46,167 nucleotides of DNA, taken from contig JANXNW010000266.1 in the NCBI GenBank assembly GCA_025353905.1, forward strand, positions 1 through 46,167, read 5' to 3'. Positions 39,706 through 46,167 of the stretch are shown one piece after another (positions within the stretch are counted from its first letter, which is position 1; each line of letters begins with the position of its first letter). The DNA comes from Hymenobacter sp. Lineage in GTDB: Bacteria > Bacteroidota > Bacteroidia > Cytophagales > Hymenobacteraceae. Under the pieces are notes generated by a model, which did no database searches, was not told the origin of the DNA, and saw only the letters and a list, made by a program, of their open reading frames with translations. A program made the position numbers and the translations under genes.

Positions 39706-41007
39706 CTACACGATTTCGGCCACCACGAACGTGCTGCCGCCGATAAAAACCACGTCGGCGGGCGCGGCAGCGGTGCGGGCGGCGGCCACGGCCACCGGCA
39801 CCGGGCCGTAAGCCTGGCCCCGCAGCCCGGCAGCGGCGGCCAGGGCGGCCAGCTCGGCAGCGGGCAGCGCGCGCGGGATGTCGGCCTGACAGAAATAATA
39901 AATAGCCTCACGGGGCAGCAGGGCCAGCAAAGTGCTGATGTCCTTGTCGCGGACGAAACCCAGCACCAGGTGCAGGCGCTCGTGGGGCAGCGCCAGTACC
40001 TGCGCCAACACGGCCCGCAGACCCGCCTCGTTGTGGCCGGTGTCGGCCACCACCAGCGGGTGCTCGGCGAGCACGCTCCAGCGTCCGCGCAAGCCGGTGA
40101 GGGTCGTTACCTCGCGCAAACCCCGGCGCAGGGCGCTTTCGGGGATGACAAAGCCCTGGGTTTGCAGCTCGTCCAGGGTGGCCAGTACGCCGGGCAGGTT
40201 CAGGCGCTGGTAGTCGCCGGGCAGGCCCAGCTCCACCCCGTCGAGCCAGGGCCGGCCATCGCGGCGCACGGCCACGCGCTGGCTCGTGGCGGCGGGCGCG
40301 GCGTGGGCAGCGGCGGGCTGCACGTCATAGCGCGCGTCGGCAAACAGCAGCGGGCTGCCCTGCTGCCGGGCTTTTTGCTCGAACACGGCGCGCACTTCGG
40401 GCTGGGTTTGCGAAACGATAACCGGCCGGCCGGGCTTGATGATGCCCGCTTTTTCGGCCGCGATGGCGGGCAGCGTGTCGCCGAGCAGCGCCTGGTGGTC
40501 GTAGCTGATGTTGGTGATGAGCGAGACGAGCGGCGCGGGAATGATATTAGTCGAGTCGAGCCGCCCGCCGAGGCCCACTTCCACTACGGCCACGTCGACT
40601 TGCTCGTGGGCGAAATAATCGAAGGCCAGGGCCACGCACATCTCAAAGAAAGAGGGCTCGACGCGGGCAAACAAGCCCCGATGCCGCGCCACCCAGCTCA
40701 CCAGAAAATCCGGGGCCAGCTCCTGCCCGTCGAGGCGGATGCGCTCGGTAAACTCCCGCAGGTGGGGCGAGGTGTAGAGCCCGACCCGGTAGCCCGCGCT
40801 TTGCAGCACCGCCGCCAACAAGTGCGCGCTCGACCCCTTGCCGTTGGTCCCCGCCACGTGGACGCTGCGAAACCGCGCTTCGGGGTGACCCAATGCTTCG
40901 GCCAGGGCCAGCGTATTGCCCAAGCCCGGCTTGAAGCCCGCCACCCCCACCCGCTGATACATGGGCAGTTGTGCGTAGAGCCAGGCTAGCGTTTCGGGGT
41001 AGGTCAT
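39706..41007 (-). CDS. folC: Folylpolyglutamate / dihydrofolate synthase
   Basis: FolC adds glutamates to folates, and in many bacteria also makes dihydrofolate from dihydropteroate. The 433-residue protein has a P-loop VAGTNGKGSS at 51-60, the TSPHLREFTERIRLDG motif (Mur ligase family), VAVVEVGLGGRLDSTN, and a C-terminal domain with VVADTGHNEAGLRAVL. Length and motifs are standard. It is followed by trmB across an 80-bp spacer. Confidence 0.96.
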   Translation of the reverse strand: MTYPETLAWLYAQLPMYQRVGVAGFKPGLGNTLALAEALGHPEARFRSVHVAGTNGKGSSAHLLAAVLQSAGYRVGLYTSPHLREFTERIRLDGQELAPDFLVSWVARHRGLFARVEPSFFEMCVALAFDYFAHEQVDVAVVEVGLGGRLDSTNIIPAPLVSLITNISYDHQALLGDTLPAIAAEKAGIIKPGRPVIVSQTQPEVRAVFEQKARQQGSPLLFADARYDVQPAAAHAAPAATSQRVAVRRDGRPWLDGVELGLPGDYQRLNLPGVLATLDELQTQGFVIPESALRRGLREVTTLTGLRGRWSVLAEHPLVVADTGHNEAGLRAVLAQVLALPHERLHLVLGFVRDKDISTLLALLPREAIYYFCQADIPRALPAAELAALAAAAGLRGQAYGPVPVAVAAARTAAAPADVVFIGGSTFVVAEIV

Positions 41008-41163
41008 ACGTTTTGTTGAGGAGGACTAGTCAGCTTACCCACTAATGGCCTGTCCCGATAAGCACGAGAAAACGGCCTGGCGCAGGTCCCCTACCCGCAA
41101 GGCTAGCTGACAGCAGGTTAGCGCCCCGCGCCACGCCACCCGCACCCCGTCGGAATCAGCTGA

Positions 41164-42753
41164 TTAATAGCGGTACACGCTCAGGCCCTGGTCGAAACCC
41201 GGCCGCTGGCGCAAGCGGGCGGCGGCGGCGTTAGCCTCAGCCAGACTAGCGTAGTCGGCGGCCGATACGCGGTAGAGTCGCGAGCCCGCCGGTGGCAGCA
41301 ATATCTTGGCCGGAAACCGACCCGCCGCAAGAGCACTCCGCTGCTGACAAGCCCCGGCGGGCGAGACAAACGCCGCCACCACCACGTAGAAACGGCCCGT
41401 ACGCACTTTCACTGTGGCCGCATCGGCTGCGAGCGGCGCGGCTGCTTTGGCGGGGGCAGCTGGACTCGGTACTGAGTGCGTAACCGCCGCTTCGACCGGG
41501 CGCGACGCGGCGGCCGGGACCGCCGCCGCACGAGGTACGACCGGAGCCACCGCCGCCCGGGGCACGGACGCCACCGGCAGCGGCAGTTCCCGGCCCGACG
41601 CGGCCGGGACCACGCCGGCCGACGCAACCAGGTCGGCGGGCGAGCCGGAGCCGGACTCGGGCACGGCGGTCGGCGTCTTGAACGCGCGGCGCATCGCCAC
41701 CGGAATGGGTCTGGCAATGTTGCGCTCGTCGGCCTTATTAACGGTGGCCTGCAATGGTAGCGGCATTTTGGTGCGCCGCAGCGCCAGCCCACCCGGCCCG
41801 AACGGCACCGGGGTGTGCCGCAGCGCTGGGGGCCGAACGCGGGCCGCCGCCCGCGTCGGCTTCGCTTTTGCCGCCGCGGCGGGCACCTGCGTCGCGCGGG
41901 GCACCACAGTAGCCTGGCTGACTGGGCTCACCAGCGGCTGATTCAGCGCCGGCTCACTCGGGTCGGGCGTGGGCAGAGCGGGCGCGGCGGCTATCGGCGT
42001 CGGGGCCGCTGGGCTAGCAGGTATCGACTTAGGCAACGACTCAGACTCGGGGGCCGGGCCGAAGCTGGGTTGGGCCAGCGAAGCTTGCTGCGTGGGCAGC
42101 GGCTGCGGGGCAGCTCGTACGAAGGCCGGCAAATGCCCGCGCCAGGCAGCCGGCAACGCGTCGGGGTACAAGCCGGCCATAAACAAGGCCCCTACTAACA
42201 GTCCGGCCAGCAGCCCCAACCCGGCACCGGCCACCACGCGCCGCCGACGGGCCGGCGGCAAGCTCTGGGCCACGGCCCGCAGCCGGGGCAGCAGCTCGGC
42301 TTGCTGCTGGCGCTGGGCCCGGGCATCGAGGGAGCGCACGGGGTGGGCCGTCAGCTCGGGCAGGCCGTAAGCGGCGGCCATCAGGCCGTCGGTCGCGGTC
42401 GACTCAAACTGCAAGCCTCGCCCGGCCAGCTGCCGAAATACGCCGATTCCGGGCAGCTCGGCGCGCTGCCCGGCCACCAGCTCCTGCTGCAGGCTGGCTA
42501 CGGCCTGCCGCAAGTGCTCGCCGGCTTCGGCCGCCGAGCAGCTCAACCGTTGGCGCAGGACATCGAGCAGCAGCCCGTCATTGCGGGTCAGGCCCTGATT
42601 GAAGGCCAGCTGCCGCCGGGGCGGACTCAGCACGTGCCGCCCACCGGGCTGCACCCGGGCCGGCACGGGGGCCGCCACCAACCCCCCAAAGCCCGGAATA
42701 ATGACGCAGTCGTGCGCGCGGAGCAGGGGAAGCAGGTAGTCGGCGAGTTGCAT
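41164..42753 (-). CDS. HU-like/SPOR domain envelope protein
   Basis: I start at ATG 42753 (MQLADYLLPLLRAHDCVIIPGFGGLVA), which opens the conserved N-terminal domain; the longer frame is not conserved. Of 529 residues, 1-135 form the HU/CCDC81-like domain seen in Bacteroidota SPOR proteins (FNQGLTRNDGLLLDVL, LPGIGVFRQL), and 173-194 is a transmembrane helix. About 195-440 is a long Pro/Ala-rich linker, and the last 75 residues are SPOR (GRFYVVVAAFVSPAGACQQ, LYRVSAADYASLAEANAAAARL). SPOR binds denuded peptidoglycan glycans, so it is likely a cell-division or envelope protein. Confidence 0.85.
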   Translation of the reverse strand: MQLADYLLPLLRAHDCVIIPGFGGLVAAPVPARVQPGGRHVLSPPRRQLAFNQGLTRNDGLLLDVLRQRLSCSAAEAGEHLRQAVASLQQELVAGQRAELPGIGVFRQLAGRGLQFESTATDGLMAAAYGLPELTAHPVRSLDARAQRQQQAELLPRLRAVAQSLPPARRRRVVAGAGLGLLAGLLVGALFMAGLYPDALPAAWRGHLPAFVRAAPQPLPTQQASLAQPSFGPAPESESLPKSIPASPAAPTPIAAAPALPTPDPSEPALNQPLVSPVSQATVVPRATQVPAAAAKAKPTRAAARVRPPALRHTPVPFGPGGLALRRTKMPLPLQATVNKADERNIARPIPVAMRRAFKTPTAVPESGSGSPADLVASAGVVPAASGRELPLPVASVPRAAVAPVVPRAAAVPAAASRPVEAAVTHSVPSPAAPAKAAAPLAADAATVKVRTGRFYVVVAAFVSPAGACQQRSALAAGRFPAKILLPPAGSRLYRVSAADYASLAEANAAAARLRQRPGFDQGLSVYRY

Positions 42754-43442
42754 CTGGTAGAGTAGCGGGAGGTAATCGGAAGGCAGGGCGCAGCCTACGT
42801 TGCGCTTTGTAGATGAGTAGCTTATCGGCCAACGCGGGCCGACCAAATTACCTGGCCGGCGCGCCTTGCGTGCGGGCCGACGGTGGGGTCTGACTGACCG
42901 TTTGGCTTGGCAGATGCCCACTACTGGCAGCAAGCCCGGCGAACTGGCGCGATAACAAGTGCAAAGATGCTGAACTTTTGGATTAACCCGGCGCTCAATT
43001 GGCCAAAATTTCGCCGACGCTGATTTTCGATGGGCTCCGCGCACTACGCCGCTCGTCCTCGCACCTCGCCCAAGTCTGCTCTCGCAGTCGGTCCGGGCAC
43101 GAGCAGCGTGTAATGGTCGGGCAATGGAACCCCTCCGCCAGCCCCTGACCTCCCATTTTTGGTGAGTGCTCCTGCCGCTGGCAGGCAACGGGTGGCTTGG
43201 CTCAACCGAAGTTTTTCAGGCCCGGCACCCTGGCTCGCCAGCCTGGCCTGGGCCCCGTTTGGTGCGACTAACCAGCCGGAGTTATGGTAGAGTCCAGGCT
43301 GTTTTACCTCATCAGTATGAACAGCTTATAGGGAGCACCTGGCTAATCAGCTTGGGGACGACCAGTGTCTCAAACCCAGCGCGCCGACCGGCCGGGCGGC
43401 GCGCGGGTAACCTCAGAGAAAAGCCGCAATAAAAAAATTTCG
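42754..43442. other. Spacer between SPOR and arsR genes
   Basis: About 690 bp without a gene I can support. On the - strand a CATCTTTG at 42962-42969 resembles a -7 element for the SPOR gene, 210 bp upstream of its start. I see no repeat array. Confidence 0.5.
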
Positions 43443-43489
43443 GTATGTCGTACATGTACAACATACTATGACGTACTTTTGCGACATAC
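43443..43489 (+). promoter_or_regulatory. arsR promoter and operators
   Basis: A 24-bp palindrome with a single mismatched pair fills 43443-43466, with arms GTATGT / ACATAC and centre TACATGTA. The -7 element TACTTTTG (43474-43481) follows at once. A third half-site CGACATAC (43482-43489), matching the first arm, covers the expected start of transcription. A regulator bound to these sites would block the promoter, as expected for ArsR. Confidence 0.8.
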
Positions 43490-43508
43490 TTTCTTTTGAC
43501 GCACTCGG

Positions 43509-43862
43509 ATGCCCGTTGCCAAGCTCACCGATTTCAGCGCTGCCCAGCAGCAACTCGCGCGTCTGGCCAAGGCCCTCGCCCACCCGGCCCGGATAGCGAT
43601 TCTGGAGCGCCTGGCCCGCCAAAACACCTGCATATCAGGCGACATTGCCGCCGGACTGCCCCTGGCCCGAACTACCGTCACCCAGCACCTGCGCGCGCTC
43701 CAAGCCGCCGGCCTCATCCGCGGCGACGTGGACGGGCTCACCGTCTGCTACTGCCTCGACCGGGCGCGCCTGGCGCAGGCCCAGGCGCTGTTTGCCGGCT
43801 TGTTTGCCCAGGTGCCGAGCGTTCCCGCCTGCGGGCCGGCTGTTGAGCAGTGCGCCTGCTGA
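43509..43862 (+). CDS. ArsR-family metalloregulator
   Basis: The 117-residue winged-helix repressor has [21 protein letters not shown] and the recognition helix [21 protein letters not shown]. Cys residues occur at 41, 80, 82, 108, 115 and 117; Cys41 (NTCISGDI) and the C-terminal [10 protein letters not shown] are candidates for metal or arsenite binding. ArsR proteins leave the operator when metal binds. The palindrome directly upstream is its likely target. It is followed 32 bp later by a DUF6428 gene, a pairing typical of Bacteroidota. Confidence 0.9.
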   Translation: MPVAKLTDFSAAQQQLARLAKALAHPARIAILERLARQNTCISGDIAAGLPLARTTVTQHLRALQAAGLIRGDVDGLTVCYCLDRARLAQAQALFAGLFAQVPSVPACGPAVEQCAC

Positions 43863-43894
43863 TTTTCATTTTCAACCTCTTCGCTTCCACTCTC

Positions 43895-44362
43895 ATGACC
43901 ATCTCCGACATCAAAGCGGCCTTGCCCAAGCTGACGGCCATCAACTTTCGCCTGCCCGATGGCACGTACCTGCCCGCGCACTTTCACGTCACGGAAGTGG
44001 GGCTGGTGAGCAAGCATTTCGTAGACTGCGGCGGCACCGAGCGCCGCGAGGCGGCGGCCAACTTCCAGCTCTGGGAGGCCGGCGACTACGACCACCGGCT
44101 CGCGCCCCAGAAATTTCTGCGCATCCTGGAATTGTCCGACAAGCTTTTGGGCGACGAAAATCTGCCCATCGAAGTGGAATATCAGCAAGCCACCATCGGC
44201 AAGTTCGGACTGGAGTTCGACGGGACGGATTTCGTGCTGACCCCGAAACAGACTGCCTGCCTGGCCCAGGACGCCTGCGGCATTCCTGCCGCCCACCAGC
44301 TCATTGCCCTGCCGCAGCTGGCAACGGCCGCCTGCTGCGCGCCGGGCGGTGGGTGCTGCTGA
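43895..44362 (+). CDS. DUF6428 family protein
   Basis: From ATG 43895 (MTISDIKAALPKLTAINFRLPDG) the protein has 155 residues. It begins with HFHVTEVGLVSKHFVDCGGTERREAAANFQLW, then YDHRLAPQKFLRILELSDKLL, and ends CCAPGGGCC with several Cys. I recognise this as the DUF6428 type that follows arsR in many Bacteroidota, function unknown. The terminal Cys cluster suggests metal or arsenite binding, which is inference. The N-terminal frame extension upstream of 43895 reads the arsR tail and is ignored. Confidence 0.85.
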   Translation: MTISDIKAALPKLTAINFRLPDGTYLPAHFHVTEVGLVSKHFVDCGGTERREAAANFQLWEAGDYDHRLAPQKFLRILELSDKLLGDENLPIEVEYQQATIGKFGLEFDGTDFVLTPKQTACLAQDACGIPAAHQLIALPQLATAACCAPGGGCC

Positions 44363-44441
44363 TAGTTGATTTCCTATCGGCGGCTCCGCAACCTACGTTA
44401 CAAAACTGAATCGCAGCTGATTAGATAATCCTAACATCGCC

Positions 44442-45023
44442 ATGCATATTCAGCCCCTCACCGCCGGGCACTGGCCCCAGGTGTGCGCCATCTACGAACA
44501 GGGCATTGCCACGGGCCAGGCCACGTTTCAGACCGAGGCCCCGGTCTGGGCTGACTGGGACGCGGCCCACCTGCCGGTTTGCCGCCGGGTAGCCGTCGCC
44601 GCCGATGACCCGGCCACGGTGCTGGGCTGGGCGGCGCTCACGCCCGTCTCGGGCCGCTGCGTGTATGCGGGCGTGGCCGAGGTGAGCGTCTACGTGGCCG
44701 AGCAGGCGCGGGGGCGCGGCGCGGGCCGGCAGCTGCTGGCCGCACTGGTGAGTACCTCTGAGCAACATGGGCTCTGGACGCTTCAGGCGGGGATTTTTGC
44801 CGAAAACATGGCCAGCGTTAGGCTCCACGAGGCGGCGGGCTTCCGGTTGGTGGGTCGCCGCGAGCGCATCGGGCAGCTGCGCGGTGTGTGGCGCGACACG
44901 CTGCTGCTGGAGCGCCGCAGCGCCGTGGTGGGCGTGGCGGCCGGCTCTTCTCCCCTGCTTACCTCTTCTTTGGCCTGCCCGAAGCCGGGGCGCGCCCCGG
45001 CCCACGGCGTACACGGCCCGTAA
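44442..45023 (+). CDS. GNAT acetyltransferase (PAT/ArsN type)
   Basis: The 193-residue protein resembles phosphinothricin/arsinothricin-type N-acetyltransferases: IYEQGIATGQATFQTEAPVWADWD near the start, VAEVSVYVAEQARGRGAGRQLLAALV for acetyl-CoA binding (Q/RxxGxG/A), and AGIFAENMASVRLHEAAGFRLVGRRERIGQ. Relatives detoxify amino-acid analogues, and its place after an arsR-DUF6428 pair fits arsenic-linked detoxification. The substrate is not proven. The C-terminal 35 residues beyond the fold are proline- and glycine-rich. Confidence 0.82.
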   Translation: MHIQPLTAGHWPQVCAIYEQGIATGQATFQTEAPVWADWDAAHLPVCRRVAVAADDPATVLGWAALTPVSGRCVYAGVAEVSVYVAEQARGRGAGRQLLAALVSTSEQHGLWTLQAGIFAENMASVRLHEAAGFRLVGRRERIGQLRGVWRDTLLLERRSAVVGVAAGSSPLLTSSLACPKPGRAPAHGVHGP

Positions 45024-45037
45024 CTTGCGCGCCGCTC

Positions 45038-46087
45038 ATGCTCGCGCCCCTGCTCCCACTCCCGCCGCCGCCCGCCCTGCGCGTAACTGACCTGCGCAAG
45101 CACTACGGCGCGCGCCCGGTGCTGGCCGGGCTGAGCTTTGAGGTGGCGGCCGGCGAAACGCTGGTGCTGCTCGGCCCCAGCGGCTGCGGCAAAACAACGC
45201 TGCTCAAAACCCTCAACCGCCTGCTTGAGCCCGACAGCGGCCGCATCGAGCTCCACGGCCAGGACGCGCGCCGGCTCGCGCCCGAGGCGCTGCGGCGCGG
45301 CATTGGCTACGTAATTCAGCAGGTGGGGCTGCTGCCCCACTACACCGTGGCCCAGAACGTGGGCGTGGTGCCCGGCCTACTGGGTTGGGCCCCGGCCCGC
45401 ACGGCGGCTCGCACGGCCGAGCTGCTCGCCCGCCTCGGCCTCGACCCGGCCCGCTTCGGCGACCAGTACCCGGCCCAGCTCTCGGGCGGGCAGCAGCAGC
45501 GCGTGGGTCTGGCCCGGGCCCTGGCCGCCGACCCGCCCCTGGTGCTACTCGACGAGCCCTTCGGCGCGCTCGACCCGCTGACCCGCGCCGCCGTGCGCCG
45601 CGATTTCCGCAAGCTCGACGAGCTGCGCCGCAAAACGGTGGTGCTCGTCACCCACGACGTGGGCGAGGCGTTCGAGTTGGCCGACCGGATTTTACTTTTA
45701 AACAACGGCCAGGTGCAGCAGCTCGGCTCGCCCCGGGAGCTGCTGCGCGCGCCGGCCAACGCGTTTGTGCGCAGCTTCTTCGCCGCCGAGCGCCTGGGCC
45801 TGGAAATGCGGGTAACGACGCTGGCCGAGGTTGAGCCGTTTTTAGCGGCTGAGTCTGCGGCTGAGTCAGCCGCCGGCCCGGTCCTCGCAGCCGCCGGGTC
45901 GGCGCTGCCTCCGACCGCCAGCGTGCAGCAGGCCCTAACCCAGCTGACTCAATTCGCGGCGGAGCCGGCCCAGTACCTGGATGGGGCCGGCGCTGCCTAC
46001 CCGCTCACGGCCGGCGCGCTGCTGGCCGCTTTCGGGCGGTTTTTCGCCACGCTCACCCCTCCCGCGCCTGATGCAAACCCTGACTGA
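45038..46087 (+). CDS. Glycine betaine/quaternary amine-type ABC transporter ATP-binding protein
   Basis: From ATG 45038 the protein has 349 residues. The Walker A motif GPSGCGKT is at 46-53, the signature LSGGQQQR and Walker B LVLLDEPFGALDP follow, and a His switch THDVGEAF ends the domain. Residues after about 265 form a C-terminal extension (TLAEVEPFLAAE, SVQQALTQLTQFAAEPAQYLDG) that may be a diverged CBS-like regulatory region, as in OpuA/ProV. The ligand could be a betaine or another osmoprotectant. The stop overlaps the permease start by 17 bp. The upstream part of the open frame is the end of the GNAT gene. Confidence 0.85.
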   Translation: MLAPLLPLPPPPALRVTDLRKHYGARPVLAGLSFEVAAGETLVLLGPSGCGKTTLLKTLNRLLEPDSGRIELHGQDARRLAPEALRRGIGYVIQQVGLLPHYTVAQNVGVVPGLLGWAPARTAARTAELLARLGLDPARFGDQYPAQLSGGQQQRVGLARALAADPPLVLLDEPFGALDPLTRAAVRRDFRKLDELRRKTVVLVTHDVGEAFELADRILLLNNGQVQQLGSPRELLRAPANAFVRSFFAAERLGLEMRVTTLAEVEPFLAAESAAESAAGPVLAAAGSALPPTASVQQALTQLTQFAAEPAQYLDGAGAAYPLTAGALLAAFGRFFATLTPPAPDANPD

Positions 46088-46167
46088 GCTGCTGGCTTTC
46101 TGGCACGCGCAGGCCGGTAAGCTCGGCCAGCAGCTGGTGCAGCACGTGGCCCTGACGGCCGCCGCGC
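46071..46167 (+). CDS. ABC transporter permease, partial
   Basis: The frame from ATG 46071 continues past the window end: MQTLTELLAFWHAQAGKLGQ then QLVQHVALTAAA. An amphipathic N-terminus followed by QHV before the first transmembrane helix is usual for ProW/OpuBB-type permeases (often fused to a binding protein in Gram-negative bacteria). Only 32 residues are visible; the call rests on its overlap with the ATPase gene. Confidence 0.6.
   Translation, partial: MQTLTELLAFWHAQAGKLGQQLVQHVALTAAA

Noticed and set aside
1-46167. tRNA, rRNA or insertion-sequence genes
   Set aside because: None seen by eye: no cloverleaf ends, no rRNA motifs and no transposase frame.

Overview
The window looks like chromosomal DNA of a GC-rich member of the Bacteroidota, most likely the Hymenobacter group. 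The signs are a subtilase with a type IX secretion sorting tail, a TonB receptor with a carboxypeptidase-regulatory-like N-terminus, an HU-like/SPOR envelope protein, HisB and HisIE fusions, promoters of the TAnnTTTG type, and few Shine-Dalgarno sites. The organism call is inference from gene content and composition.

Layout. 1-8100: a palindromic repeat half, a DUF1015 protein, Maf, two tandem GT-C-like membrane proteins, gpsA on the other strand, an HD hydrolase and a small lipoprotein. 8373-12275: gyrA and an exported TPR protein, closed by a terminator. 12340-14455: an AT-rich, gene-poor stretch with one unfamiliar protein preceded by a perfect 31-bp palindrome in a field of GTATAA motifs. 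14456-22602: a complete leftward histidine operon (hisG-D-C-B-H-A-F-IE). It is preceded by a consensus promoter, TTG-N20-TACCTTTG, and a 34-codon leader ORF ending WHHRHR, a candidate attenuation leader. 22652-27481: a 5'-truncated TonB receptor, a LysR protein reduced to its DNA-binding domain, a porin and a lipoprotein. 27502-35922 (leftward): TonB receptor, ORF6N protein, rpe, a putative zinc protease, a zinc-ribbon protein, a secreted subtilase and a lipoprotein. 36012-42753: mnmA, a barrel protein, an exported peroxiredoxin fusion, trmB, folC and the SPOR protein. 43443-46167: an ArsR-regulated cassette (arsR, DUF6428, GNAT), then a betaine-type ABC transporter cut by the window edge.

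The most unusual signal lies between the genes. At least seventeen short arrays of 7-bp or 8-bp tandem units occupy gene boundaries. Each locus has its own unit sequence but all share the same period and polarity. Arrays before a start codon are C/A- or C/T-rich on the coding strand, and arrays at a gene's 3' end are G-rich on its coding strand. Where one spacer has both, they are complementary and can fold into a hairpin. Several run up to the start codon or encode the last residues of a protein. I know of no described system matching this in Bacteroidota; heptamer STRR repeats of cyanobacteria are the nearest comparison I can name.
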